From Scatavimonas merdigallinarum (GTDB lineage Bacteria; Bacillota; Clostridia; Oscillospirales; Acutalibacteraceae), in assembly GCA_018713055.1 (NCBI GenBank), contig DVFW01000042.1, positions 1 to 64,000 of the forward strand: a stretch of DNA of 64,000 bases. The letters run 5' to 3'. The notes under the pieces were generated by a model. It was not told the DNA's origin, did no database searches, and saw only the letters and a list, made by a program, of their open reading frames with translations. Every line of letters starts with the position of its first letter. The first letter of the stretch is position 1. This document shows, one piece after another, positions 1 through 8,181 of this stretch. A program made the translations under genes and the position numbers.

Positions 1-25
1 ACCGGAAGGCCCTTTTTATAAAAAA

Positions 26-703
26 TCAAACGACAAGCTTTTCCCGCAGGAACAGAAGAATTTTCTTTTCCCTGCGGGAAACCTGGACCTGTGTCATGGA
101 AAGCGCCTGTGCGGTTTGCGTTTGTGTTTGATTTTTAAAAAAACGCAGGGTGATCAGCATACGGTCCTGTTCGTTTAGCTCATGGAGAACCTGTTTTAAA
201 GAAAGCAGTTCTGTCAGGCGTTCTTCTGGTGCGTCTGTGGGAATGTCCAACTGTCCGCCGCCGTTTTCCTCATCGACAGAAAGAGAAATGGGTCTTGCAG
301 CGGCGTTTAAGGCTTCTGCCGCCTGCTGTGGTTCAACGTTTAAAACAGCGGCTAATTCATTAATAGTGGGCTCTCTGCCATGTTCTGTAATAAAAGCCGT
401 ACAGACCCGGCTTGCCTTTAACGAAAGTTCCTTCAAACTGCGACTGATCTTGACCGTTCCACCGTCGCGAAACAGCCGCCGGATTTCCCCCAAAATGACA
501 GGAACGGCATAGGTTGAAAACTGAAACCCCCGTGTACTGTCAAAATGACCGGCCGCTTTTACAAGGCCCAGACATCCCGCGCTGTACAGATCGTCGTATT
601 CAATCCCCCTGCCTTTAAACCGTTTTGCACAGGCATGAACCAGCCCAAGGTTTTTCTGTATAATACAGGATTTCTCAACGGCCTCAGGCATTTTGCTGTA
701 CAT
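26..703 (-). CDS. sigF: RNA polymerase sporulation sigma factor SigF
   Basis: Forespore-specific sigma factor that directs RNA polymerase to early prespore promoters; it is held inactive by SpoIIAB and released by SpoIIAA. The 225-residue protein shows a sigma-70 region 2 core (DLYSAGCLGLVKA followed by FSTYAVPVILGEIRR), region 3, and a region 4 helix-turn-helix near the end (TQTAQALSMTQVQVSRREKK). It is the last gene of the spoIIAA-spoIIAB-sigF operon and overlaps spoIIAB by 20 bases. The AGG element directly abuts the first ATG, so initiation at the ATG at 691 (221 residues) is equally possible. SigG is a close relative, but the position behind spoIIAB identifies SigF. Confidence 0.95.
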   Translation of the reverse strand: MYSKMPEAVEKSCIIQKNLGLVHACAKRFKGRGIEYDDLYSAGCLGLVKAAGHFDSTRGFQFSTYAVPVILGEIRRLFRDGGTVKISRSLKELSLKASRVCTAFITEHGREPTINELAAVLNVEPQQAAEALNAAARPISLSVDEENGGGQLDIPTDAPEERLTELLSLKQVLHELNEQDRMLITLRFFKNQTQTQTAQALSMTQVQVSRREKKILLFLREKLVV

Positions 704-1127
704 CCTGCGATAAAAATTTTGTCATGGTTACGGTCGTACCCTTTTGTGGGGCGGAGGTAACCTTTAACTTGTCTGTAAAGCTTGTCATAACTGCAAAGCC
801 CAGCCCAGCACGTTCATCGCCGCCGGTTGTGAAAAGCGGCTTCATGGCCTGCTCAATATCTGCAATGCCGCAGCCCTTATCGCGCACCCGGATGACAACC
901 CTGCCTTTTTCAAAAATTTGCGCCGTTATGTATATAATCCCCGACGTACCGGCATATGCGTGAACAATGCAATTGGTGACGGCTTCTGATACGGCGGTTT
1001 TAATATCCGCCATTTCCCCAATTGTAGGATCCAGTTGTAAAATGAATGCGGAAACTGCGGCTCTTGCAAAGCTTTCGTTTGCACTGCGGCTTAAGAAGCT
1101 TAGCTTCATTTCATTGATCGGCTTCAT
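684..1127 (-). CDS. spoIIAB: Anti-sigma F factor / serine kinase SpoIIAB
   Basis: Binds SigF and phosphorylates the antagonist SpoIIAA, keeping SigF silent until septation. The 147 residues form a GHKL-type ATPase: N-box EAVTNCIVHAY, G1 box RDKGCGIAD, and a lid with G2 box around GGDERAGLGFAVM. This arrangement is diagnostic of SpoIIAB/RsbW kinases. The start follows AAAGGAAG and overlaps the spoIIAA stop as ATGA, which suggests translational coupling. Confidence 0.95.
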   Translation of the reverse strand: MKPINEMKLSFLSRSANESFARAAVSAFILQLDPTIGEMADIKTAVSEAVTNCIVHAYAGTSGIIYITAQIFEKGRVVIRVRDKGCGIADIEQAMKPLFTTGGDERAGLGFAVMTSFTDKLKVTSAPQKGTTVTMTKFLSQDVQQNA

Positions 1128-1471
1128 TTTTGCACTTCCTTTCCTTTTGCTTTTCCCTTTCCCTTATATTCTAAAACGCCCAGAGCCCCTACACCGGAAA
1201 GTTCGATCAGGCGTTTTAAATGCGGCGGAACGTTAATAACCTTTACGTAACCCCCGGTCAGCTGCATCAGGCGGAAACGCCCCATGATTAAACCAATGGC
1301 TGAGCTGTCCATAAACTGGACGTTTGAAAAATCCAGATTTAAAAGGGATGGATGCAGGCGTTCTATATCGCTGTCAATTGCCTTTCGGATTTCGCGCGCT
1401 GTGTGATGGTCGATTTCGCCGCGCAAAAGAGCGGTAAGTTCGCCTTTGGAACAGCTAAGCTGTACATTCAT
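1124..1471 (-). CDS. spoIIAA: Anti-sigma F factor antagonist SpoIIAA
   Basis: STAS-domain protein of 115 residues. In its unphosphorylated form it displaces SigF from SpoIIAB. The phosphorylation site is in FMDSSAIGLIMG, with the target serine at residue 56 or 57, aligned with the known site of the family. It is the first gene of the spoIIA operon. The start is preceded by a GGGGA element. The Lys/Gly-rich C-terminal tail (YKGKGKAKGKE) is longer than usual and may be disordered. Confidence 0.95.
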   Translation of the reverse strand: MNVQLSCSKGELTALLRGEIDHHTAREIRKAIDSDIERLHPSLLNLDFSNVQFMDSSAIGLIMGRFRLMQLTGGYVKVINVPPHLKRLIELSGVGALGVLEYKGKGKAKGKEVQK

Positions 1472-1527
1472 TTTACATTCCCCGATTCACATTTACATAT
1501 TTTTTTAAAATTCCCCAAAATACGTGG

Positions 1528-1557
1528 ATTATACATGGGAAATACAAAAAAGTCCAA
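1528..1557 (-). promoter_or_regulatory. Possible promoter of the spoIIA operon
   Basis: On the minus strand TTGGAC (1557-1552) and a perfect TATAAT (1533-1528) are separated by 18 bases, about 57 bases before spoIIAA. In Bacillus this operon is read by sigma-H. I could not find a convincing AGGAWWW/GAAT sigma-H pair here, so this sigma-A-like element is only a candidate. Confidence 0.3.
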
Positions 1558-1563
1558 AAAGAT

Positions 1564-1599
1564 AATAAAAAAATCACCTATCCTGTGGATAGATGATTT
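1564..1599 (-). terminator. Terminator after folC
   Basis: Arms 1571-1583 and 1587-1599 form a 13-bp stem with one wobble and a 3-base loop. Read on the minus strand the stem is followed by a run of seven T, the usual form of an intrinsic terminator. It would end transcripts coming from holB/rsmI/folC before the spoIIA operon. Confidence 0.7.
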
Positions 1600-1655
1600 T
1601 CAGCGCCTTTTCTGAAAAGCCGGCGATAGACGGCGCTGCTTTTTTGCTCCATCGT

Positions 1656-1690
1656 AAAATCATCTACTGATAGTAATAATAGATGATTTT
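1656..1690. repeat. Perfect 11-bp inverted repeat between folC and spoIIAA
   Basis: AAAATCATCTA at 1656-1666 and its exact complement at 1680-1690 flank 13 bases. Its outer sequence repeats the ATCATCTA motif found in the arms of the hairpin at 1571-1599. It could be a second, weaker terminator of folC or a regulator site; the U-tract is short on both strands. Confidence 0.5.
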
Positions 1691-1730
1691 ATAAAAATTT
1701 TTTATCGAATACGGTTGTCATATTTTTGAA

Positions 1731-3017
1731 TTAATTTCTATTTACTGTCTTAAGTAAAACGGGGCGCAGCTGCGCGGCCAGATACAGAGAACCACAGCAT
1801 ACGACCGCGCCGTCAGCACCGGCAAGAGAAAGCGCCTTTTCAATGGCCTGTGCAGGATCTTCCATTGCGATCGTATTTGGAAAACAGGTTTTTGCCTCCT
1901 GCGCCAGCGTTTGCGCAGGGAGCGCCCGTGGATTTTGCGGCGTCAGCGTGATCAGCGTGGAGAAAAGCCCGCTTATGTGGGAAAGAGATGAAATACTGTC
2001 CTTGTCGCGCAGCATGCCCATAATACATACGGCCTTTTTATTGGGCAGGTAGGTTCGGATGACGTCGGCAAGTGCGGAAAGCCCGTCTGGATTGTGCGAA
2101 CCATCGAGCAAAACAACGGGGCGGCTGCTTAAAAGTTCCATTCTGGCCGGCAAAAACACCTGTGAAAAGCCGTCTGCAATGGAGGAAGCGCTTATGGAAA
2201 TCCCAGTTTTTTGTAGGACCTGCAGCGTTTGCAAAGCAGTTTTTGCATTTTTTATTTGATGGCGGCCAATCAACGGCAGTAGCAGGCGCTGCCCGTTGTA
2301 GTCCAATATAGTTCCTTTAATTGTGCTTTCCAGAGGTGACAGTGGGACTTTGTCTGCGTAAAAGAGCGTATTTTTTTGCTCTGTTACCGCTCTTTCAATT
2401 ACGGCATTGACAGATTGCTGCTGCGGATAAAAAACGGTGTTCCCGTGTGGTTTAATGATCCCGCTTTTTTCAAATGCAATTTGCTCCATTGTGCTGCCCA
2501 GAACGGCTGTGTGGTCCAGGCCGATAGAAGTGATGACAGAGCAAAGCGGCGTTTGGATTACGTTTGTAGAATCGAAGCGCCCGCCCAGACCTGTTTCCAA
2601 TACGACGACGTCGCAGTTTTGGCGTTTGAAGCATAAAAAAGCAATTGTGGTAATCAGCTCAAATTCTGTAATAATTTCATTTTGTTTTGCCATTTCTTCA
2701 ACAAACGGCAGCACTTGCGCTGTTATTTCGCATAGCTGTGTTTCTGGGATCATACAGCCGTTGATCTGTATACGCTCGCGAAAATCGACGACATAAGGGG
2801 AAATAAACAAGCCTGTTTTGTGGCCTGCATTTTTCAGGACGGAGGAAAGCATTGCGCAGACAGAGCCTTTTCCGTTTGTGCCTGCCACATGGACGCAGGA
2901 AAGCCCCTTGTGTGGATTGCCCAAAAGCTGCAACAGCTTTGTAATGCGGCCAAGGCCGGGGCGCGAACCGAAGCGCAAAAAGGAATGAATTTTATTGACA
3001 GTCTGCTGATAGGTCAT
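1731..3017 (-). CDS. folC: Folylpolyglutamate synthase / dihydrofolate synthase FolC
   Basis: Cytosolic Mur-ligase-family enzyme of 428 residues that adds glutamate to dihydropteroate and to folates with ATP, retaining folates in the cell. The ATP loop is GTNGKGSV at residues 46-53. The central domain contains VVLETGLGGRFDSTN and a TSIGLDHTAVLG stretch typical of FolC, and the C-terminal domain includes LLDGSHNPDGL. AAAGGACG precedes the start. It lies 38 bases downstream of rsmI, in the same direction. Confidence 0.93.
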   Translation of the reverse strand: MTYQQTVNKIHSFLRFGSRPGLGRITKLLQLLGNPHKGLSCVHVAGTNGKGSVCAMLSSVLKNAGHKTGLFISPYVVDFRERIQINGCMIPETQLCEITAQVLPFVEEMAKQNEIITEFELITTIAFLCFKRQNCDVVVLETGLGGRFDSTNVIQTPLCSVITSIGLDHTAVLGSTMEQIAFEKSGIIKPHGNTVFYPQQQSVNAVIERAVTEQKNTLFYADKVPLSPLESTIKGTILDYNGQRLLLPLIGRHQIKNAKTALQTLQVLQKTGISISASSIADGFSQVFLPARMELLSSRPVVLLDGSHNPDGLSALADVIRTYLPNKKAVCIMGMLRDKDSISSLSHISGLFSTLITLTPQNPRALPAQTLAQEAKTCFPNTIAMEDPAQAIEKALSLAGADGAVVCCGSLYLAAQLRPVLLKTVNRN

Positions 3018-3055
3018 TGTAAGCTACGTCCTTTCAAAAAATACTGCCATACTTT

Positions 3056-3892
3056 TTATGGCTGCTTGCCGTTTTGCAGTGCTTTGTAAAGGTCTCCCTT
3101 TTTTAATCCTGTGAATTTTGCTGCTGTTTTTGCTGCTTCAGAAGTAGACATTCCCTGTTGTGTGTACTCCTGTGCAAGCAAAAGCGCCTGATCAAACGGG
3201 CAGGGCTGCGGCCGCTCTTGTGGTTTTCCTTCTATTATGAGGACCAGCTCGCCTTTTAACGGGTCCTGCGCGTAACGCTGTACGGCGTCTTTCAGCGTTG
3301 TGCGAATGACCTGTTCATGTACCTTTGTGAGCTCACGGACAATGGAAAGACGTCGGTCTCCAAAGGTTTGGTACAGATCTGCAAGCGTGTGAGACAGCTT
3401 GTGCGGGGCCTCGTAAAAAACCATAGTGCGCGTTTCTTCTTTAAGCTGCGCCAGATGTTCGCGTCTGTTTTTTTTGTTCATGCTTAAAAAGCCTTCAAAG
3501 GTAAAACGCCCGGTAGGAAGTGCGGACAGCGCAAGCGCAGAGACAACGGCGCTTGGTCCCGGCACGACGATCGCTTGTATACCGCGCTGTGCACATTGCC
3601 GTACCAGGTCTTCCCCAGGATCGGAAATTGCCGGCATACCTGCATCTGTAACCAAAGCGCAATTTTCGCCGGATTCTATTCTGGTACAGATTACATCGCC
3701 GCGCTGCAGCTTGTTATGCTCAAAGTAGCTGATCAGGGGTTTCTTTATGGAAAAATGATTCAAAAGCTTTAAGGTGACGCGCGTATCTTCCGCTGCAATA
3801 AAATCCACGTCGCGCAGCGTTTGCAGGGCGCGCGGCGACAGATCGCCCAGATTACCAATGGGGGTACCCACTACATACAATGTTCCCGCCAT
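3056..3892 (-). CDS. rsmI: 16S rRNA (cytidine-1402-2'-O)-methyltransferase RsmI
   Basis: Methylates the 2'-OH of C1402 in the 30S decoding centre using SAM. The 278-residue protein begins with the tetrapyrrole-methylase-type motif GTPIGNLGDLSPRA, followed by AAEDTR, then DAGMPAISDPGEDLV and VPGPSAVVSALALS, all signatures of the RsmI family. A strong AAGGAGGA site precedes the start. Adjacency to the TrmN6-like gene repeats the order known from Bacillus (holB-ricT-yabB-rsmI). Confidence 0.95.
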   Translation of the reverse strand: MAGTLYVVGTPIGNLGDLSPRALQTLRDVDFIAAEDTRVTLKLLNHFSIKKPLISYFEHNKLQRGDVICTRIESGENCALVTDAGMPAISDPGEDLVRQCAQRGIQAIVVPGPSAVVSALALSALPTGRFTFEGFLSMNKKNRREHLAQLKEETRTMVFYEAPHKLSHTLADLYQTFGDRRLSIVRELTKVHEQVIRTTLKDAVQRYAQDPLKGELVLIIEGKPQERPQPCPFDQALLLAQEYTQQGMSTSEAAKTAAKFTGLKKGDLYKALQNGKQP

Positions 3893-3906
3893 AGAAACCG
3901 TCCTCC

Positions 3907-4641
3907 TTAATGTCCGTCCTTATAGGATCCGTATATTGCGCGCATTTCATCGGAAAGTCTGCCGTTACGTTCGATGAAAAGCGCGGGTTCAGTACAAAGC
4001 CCGCCCGGCCTCGCGCCTTTTTTTGCTTCAATCAAAAAAAGCTTGGGAGCTTTATCTTCACGCGGTTGTACAAACCGCAGGCGTTTTGGCTCCAACCCCG
4101 CCTGCCGGAAGGCCTGAATACTGTCGCACAGGCGTTCCGGACGCTGGCAAAGGCAGAACCTGCCGCCAAAACGCAGCAGAGAGGAGGCCGCCATAGCGGC
4201 GTCTGAAACAGTACAGGTGTATTCATGACGCGCGAGTTTTTGCGCGTAAGAGGGGTTGACAAGACCGCTTCCCAGCGTTTTATACGGCGGGTTGCATACA
4301 ACTAGGTCAAAAACCCCCAAGGGCAGCAGACCTTTCAGGTTGCGAAGGTCTGCGTGCAGGACGGTTATTTTTTCTTCCAGACAATTCATTGCAATGCTGC
4401 GCACAAGCATGTCGCAGGCTTCCTGTTGCAGTTCAACCGCTACTGTGTGGGCGGGGGCGTTTCCTCTGCTCCACAAAAGGGGGATCGTACCACATCCACT
4501 GCCAAGATCGACGGCTTTTTCACGCGCTGCAGGCTTTGCAAAATCTGCAAGCAGCACGGTGTCTGTAGCAAAATGATGGTCGTCCGATACAATGATCTGC
4601 ACGCCGTTTCCCAAGGGTTCTGTACGCTGGCCGTCAACCAT
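3907..4641 (-). CDS. TrmN6/YabB-like adenine-N6 methyltransferase
   Basis: Class I SAM-dependent methyltransferase. Family relatives modify A37 of tRNA1(Val), but the substrate here is inferred. Motif I is VDLGSGCGTIPLLW and the catalytic NPPY occurs in LVVCNPPYKTLGSG. The frame is open upstream to 4704, but the ATG at 4641 (MVDGQRTEPLG, 244 residues) is preceded by AGGTGG at good spacing and matches the family's usual N-terminus. It lies 15 bases before rsmI. Confidence 0.85.
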   Translation of the reverse strand: MVDGQRTEPLGNGVQIIVSDDHHFATDTVLLADFAKPAAREKAVDLGSGCGTIPLLWSRGNAPAHTVAVELQQEACDMLVRSIAMNCLEEKITVLHADLRNLKGLLPLGVFDLVVCNPPYKTLGSGLVNPSYAQKLARHEYTCTVSDAAMAASSLLRFGGRFCLCQRPERLCDSIQAFRQAGLEPKRLRFVQPREDKAPKLFLIEAKKGARPGGLCTEPALFIERNGRLSDEMRAIYGSYKDGH

Positions 4642-4802
4642 ATTTGTCCACCTGCCGTTGAAAAGATTTGTATCTATTATAGCAAAAAAAAAGCGGCGGG
4701 ACAATGCCTGTATGTTGTTCCGCGTTTACGGTTTTTAAACAGGCAGCACGCCGCTGCTATGAAATCTTTTTATTTTTTACAGTTAGCCATTGGTTCATAA
4801 AT

Positions 4803-4842
4803 AAAAAAACAACGGCAGGGCCAGACATGGCCGCCTGCCGTT
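4803..4842 (-). terminator. Terminator after the ferredoxin gene
   Basis: Arms AACGGCAGG (4811-4819) and CCTGCCGTT (4834-4842) with further pairing inside. On the minus strand the stem is followed by a T-rich run with seven consecutive T. It sits just downstream of the ferredoxin stop, making that gene its own transcription unit. Confidence 0.8.
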
Positions 4843-4867
4843 TATTTTCTGATGTACACGGAGGTCA

Positions 4868-5038
4868 TCAACCCTGCTGCGGAGCGCCCACGGGGCAGGT
4901 GTCTGCGCATGCACCGCACTCTGTGCAGGTATCTGCGTCTATTACGTATTTTCCATCCCCTTCAGAAATAGCGCTGACGGGACATTCAGCCTCACACGCG
5001 CCGCAGGAAATGCAATCATCATTTATTACATATGCCAT
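4868..5038 (-). CDS. 2[4Fe-4S] ferredoxin
   Basis: Electron carrier of 56 residues with the classical clostridial layout. Cys9-x2-Cys12-x2-Cys15-x3-Cys19-Pro is the first cluster motif and Cys38-x2-Cys41-x2-Cys44-x3-Cys48-Pro the second, giving eight cysteines for two [4Fe-4S] clusters. A very strong AAAGGAGGTG precedes the ATG. It has its own promoter (5071-5098) and terminator (4803-4842), so it is inserted as an independent unit between ricT and the TrmN6-like gene. Its redox partner cannot be deduced from sequence. Confidence 0.95.
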   Translation of the reverse strand: MAYVINDDCISCGACEAECPVSAISEGDGKYVIDADTCTECGACADTCPVGAPQQG

Positions 5039-5070
5039 TTGGAAACACCTCCTTTTAAAATTACACCTCT

Positions 5071-5098
5071 ATTGTATCATTGTTCAAAAAAAAAGCAA
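5071..5098 (-). promoter_or_regulatory. Ferredoxin promoter
   Basis: Minus strand TTGCTT (5098-5093), 16 bases, TACAAT (5076-5071), about 33 bases before the ferredoxin start. A good sigma-A-type match. Confidence 0.55.
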
Positions 5099-5142
5099 CT
5101 GTTTTCCTGAAAAAAGTAAGATTTACATCTCATGTATAAAAT

Positions 5143-6006
5143 TTACTCCAAGCCTTTTAATTCTTCTATTTCTTTTTTCTCAAGGCGGATTTGCGCGTCT
5201 TTTAAAACCTTGACCTCTTTTACCTTAAAGGTTAACGGTGCCGCTTCGGGGGATCTGTCCATGCGCACCTTTAAAACGCCGGTGAGCAGATTTTGGTCGA
5301 CCACAACGCCGCGCCCTTCCGGTGTGCCTACGATGGCGCCTACCTTTGGGGTTGTTTTTAAAAGGTCTGTATAAGCTTCCTGCTCATATTTTAAACAGCA
5401 CATCAGCCTGCCGCAGGTTCCGGAAATCTTTACAGGGCTTAAGGACAGCCCCTGTTCCTTTGCCATTCGAATAGAAACCGGCTGGAATTCACCCAGGAAG
5501 GTGGAGCAGCAAAACGGTTTGCCGCAGATGCCAAGCCCGCCGAGCATTTTTGCTTCGTCGCGCACGCCGATTTGGCGCAGTTCGATCCTTGTGCGGAAGA
5601 CAGACGCAAGATCCTTCACCAGTGCGCGAAAATCCACCCGCCCGTCCGCTGTAAAATAAAACAGAATTTTGCTGTTGTCAAATGTATATTCTACGTCTAC
5701 CAGCTTCATATCCAGCTTATGAGCGAGGATTTTCTTTTCGCAAATGCCAAACGCTTCTTTTTCCTTTTTTCTGTTTTCTTCTACGCGCACAAGGTCTTCC
5801 TGTGTGGCTTTACGTATGAGCTTTTTGAGCGGATGGACAATGTCTTCGTCCGGTATTTCCCTGTTTGCGGTAGCCACACGGCCGCATTCAACACCACGGG
5901 CCGTTTCTACTATGACTGCGTCCCCTTCTTGAAGGGTTGTATTGTCGGGGTCAAAGTAATATACTTTTCCAACGTCTTTAAAGCGTACACCAATTACTTC
6001 TGCCAT
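5143..6006 (-). CDS. ricT: RicT/YaaT-type PSP1 domain protein
   Basis: PSP1-domain protein of 287 residues. In Bacillus, RicT (YaaT) forms the RicA-RicF-RicT complex, which carries [4Fe-4S] clusters, steers RNase Y mRNA processing and stimulates Spo0A phosphorylation. The N-terminal part (MAEVIGVRFKDVGKVYYF) and the conserved cysteines (GICGKPFCCSTFLG, CGRLMCCLKYEQ) are characteristic. A strong AGGAGGA precedes the start. It lies 36 bases after holB, as in Bacillus. The cluster-ligand role of these cysteines is from family knowledge. Confidence 0.93.
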   Translation of the reverse strand: MAEVIGVRFKDVGKVYYFDPDNTTLQEGDAVIVETARGVECGRVATANREIPDEDIVHPLKKLIRKATQEDLVRVEENRKKEKEAFGICEKKILAHKLDMKLVDVEYTFDNSKILFYFTADGRVDFRALVKDLASVFRTRIELRQIGVRDEAKMLGGLGICGKPFCCSTFLGEFQPVSIRMAKEQGLSLSPVKISGTCGRLMCCLKYEQEAYTDLLKTTPKVGAIVGTPEGRGVVVDQNLLTGVLKVRMDRSPEAAPLTFKVKEVKVLKDAQIRLEKKEIEELKGLE

Positions 6007-6042
6007 TTTATCCTCCTGTATTATATCGGCTTTTTCTTTATT

Positions 6043-6915
6043 TTAACGATTTTTTTCTTGCCTGAACGCCGCGCACAGCCAGGTGCAGAAAAGTGCCATA
6101 TTGACATTGCGTATAAGTTTTGCCTGCGCGGTGCTTATGACGTTTAGAAGATTTAAAAGTCCCTGTTTTCTGATATGCGCACAGAGCGCTGCTTCCTGCG
6201 GAGCGGCCTGCGTATTGCCGGTTACGGAGCAAACCAACGCGCCGCGGAGCAAAAGAGTGAGCTGTGCCAGCACGTCTGCGGCAAATGCTTTGTCTGAAAG
6301 CGCACCTGTCAACTCCAGAAGGCGCATTTCGCCGCCGGTGTAAAGCGCCTGACAAATTTGCAGTGCAAGCGCGTATGCCTTCTGTTCAGCGGGGATGTCC
6401 TGTATTTGCCCGGAAGATGTGGAAGACAGGTGAAAAACAGTCGCTCTGGAGCGGATTGTGGGCAAAAGGTTTTCCGCGTTTTCGCACGTCAGAATGAAAA
6501 GGATATTCTGCGGCGGTTCCTCCAATACTTTTAAAAAGGCGTTTTGCGCGCCTTGCTGCATATTATCTGTATCAAACAGCAGATATACCTTGACCGGGGC
6601 TTCGTTGGGGACAATATAAGCATCCATACAGATTTTGCGAATCTCGTCCACCGGAATGGCCCGTGTTTTCCCTGCGGTTTGCGCTGTGTAAATATCGGGA
6701 TGGCTGTTTTTTACAGCTTTTATACATGCGTTGCATACACCGCATGGTTTTTCTTTGCCGGTGCACACTGCCCATCTGGAAAGATACAACGCGGTATCCA
6801 GAGCGGCCTGCTTGTCGCGGCATTCCAAAACAACCGCGTGCGGCAGACAGCTATGTTCCAAAAGCGCCAGAAGTTCCTCTGGAAGGGAAAACGTTTCCGA
6901 ACTTGCAGCGGGCAT
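6043..6915 (-). CDS. holB: DNA polymerase III subunit delta' HolB
   Basis: Clamp-loader subunit of 290 residues that helps load the sliding clamp. The N-terminal AAA+-like region carries a four-cysteine zinc site (CTGKEKPCGVCNACIK) and the sensor region AQNAFLKVLEEPPQNILFIL with IRSRATVF following. There is no functional P-loop, as expected for delta'. The frame allows GTG at 6924, but the ATG at 6915 has GGGGGTG at ideal spacing and is preferred. First gene of the minus-strand run leading to ricT. Confidence 0.93.
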   Translation of the reverse strand: MPAASSETFSLPEELLALLEHSCLPHAVVLECRDKQAALDTALYLSRWAVCTGKEKPCGVCNACIKAVKNSHPDIYTAQTAGKTRAIPVDEIRKICMDAYIVPNEAPVKVYLLFDTDNMQQGAQNAFLKVLEEPPQNILFILTCENAENLLPTIRSRATVFHLSSTSSGQIQDIPAEQKAYALALQICQALYTGGEMRLLELTGALSDKAFAADVLAQLTLLLRGALVCSVTGNTQAAPQEAALCAHIRKQGLLNLLNVISTAQAKLIRNVNMALFCTWLCAAFRQEKNR

Positions 6916-7100
6916 TGCGCGCACCCCCTTTTATGATACTATCCAGTTTATTTATACTACCATTTTTTCGCCTAAAAAGCAAATCAAAGGACATATAGAA
7001 AAATGGTAAAAAATACAACAATACAAAGGTGAATTTTGTTTTAATTATTGGATATTTTAGACAAAAGTTTTTCCTGATATAATATTTTTACACAAATTTA

Positions 7101-7129
7101 ATGACTTTAAAAAATTTCTGTGTTATAAT
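7101..7129 (+). promoter_or_regulatory. Promoter of the phoH operon
   Basis: ATGACT (7101-7106), 17 bases, perfect TATAAT (7124-7129). Expected start near 7136, about 60 bases before phoH. It lies in the AT-rich divergent region (6925-7197) between holB and phoH, which contains no other gene that I can see. Confidence 0.65.
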
Positions 7130-7197
7130 TACAGATAATTTGAGTATAGTAGGGTTATATTGTGTATTTCCCATAATTTATTTTTCTGTAAGACCAC

Positions 7198-8181
7198 TTG
7201 GATGAAGGTGAAGATGCACTGGAGCAAATTGTAAATGTAGACAGAATGGAGCATGCCGTAGCGTTATTTGGCAGCTTTGATGAAAACATTAAGCTGATAG
7301 AAAACGAATATGCAGTTGGTGTAATTGGCAGAGGCTCCGATTTGAAAATTACAGGCGAACCGGAGGCTGTTTCAAAGGCGGCGAAAGTGATTGAAAGTCT
7401 TTTAAAGCTTATTAACCGGGGCGAAAGTTTAAGCGAGCAAAACGTTCGTTATTGCATGTCGCTTGTCAATGACGGAAGCGAAGAGAAAATTGAACAGTTG
7501 GCGGGCGATTGCATTTGTATAACGTCGAAAGGCAAGCCTGTAAAACCCAAAACGCTTGGGCAAAAGCAATACTGTAACGCAATCCGAGACAATACAATTA
7601 CCATAGGTGTTGGACCTGCCGGCACGGGAAAAACCTATCTGGCGGTCGCTATGGCGGTAACAGCATTTCGTTCCAGGCAGATCAACCGGATTATTTTGAC
7701 GCGTCCGGCTGTAGAGGCGGGAGAAAAGCTGGGATTTTTGCCAGGAGATTTGCAGAGCAAGGTAGACCCCTATCTGCGCCCGCTGTATGACGCGCTGTTT
7801 GACATGCTTGGCGCCGAAACCTATCAGAAATATGTGGAACGGGGCAATATTGAGGTTGCACCGCTTGCCTATATGCGCGGCCGCACGCTGGACGACAGCT
7901 TTATTATTCTGGATGAGGCGCAGAATACAACCAGCGAGCAAATGAAAATGTTTTTGACAAGGCTTGGGTTTAACTCAAAAATGGTGATCACCGGCGATAT
8001 TACACAAATTGATCTGCCGCCGGGATGCCGGTCTGGATTAAAGGAATGTGTCAGGGTTTTAAAGAATATTAAAGATATCTGCCATGTGACCTTTAACGAG
8101 AAGGACGTTGTCAGACACAAGCTTGTACAAGATATAATAAGAGCCTATGAAAAAAATGAGGAGGTCAGACATAACAGATAA
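7198..8181 (+). CDS. PhoH family ATPase
   Basis: PhoH/PhoL-type P-loop ATPase of about 327 residues; in many bacteria it is paired with ybeY and implicated in RNA metabolism. N-terminal KH-like part (LFGSFDENIKLIE, VIGRGSDLKITG), Walker A GPAGTGKTYLA, Walker B SFIILDEAQNTT, then GDITQIDLP. The start is uncertain: an in-frame stop lies at 7189. The candidates are TTG at 7198 with no visible ribosome site and ATG at 7249, also without a good one. The stop overlaps the ybeY start as TAATG. Confidence 0.9.
   Translation: MDEGEDALEQIVNVDRMEHAVALFGSFDENIKLIENEYAVGVIGRGSDLKITGEPEAVSKAAKVIESLLKLINRGESLSEQNVRYCMSLVNDGSEEKIEQLAGDCICITSKGKPVKPKTLGQKQYCNAIRDNTITIGVGPAGTGKTYLAVAMAVTAFRSRQINRIILTRPAVEAGEKLGFLPGDLQSKVDPYLRPLYDALFDMLGAETYQKYVERGNIEVAPLAYMRGRTLDDSFIILDEAQNTTSEQMKMFLTRLGFNSKMVITGDITQIDLPPGCRSGLKECVRVLKNIKDICHVTFNEKDVVRHKLVQDIIRAYEKNEEVRHNR

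Noticed and set aside
5572..6147. 191-codon plus-strand frame
   Set aside because: Antisense of ricT and the end of holB, product rich in Phe/Tyr/Cys without any motif.
7202..7234. ATG after a GAAGGTG near the start of phoH
   Set aside because: It is out of frame with phoH and stops after eleven codons; it does not resolve the phoH start.
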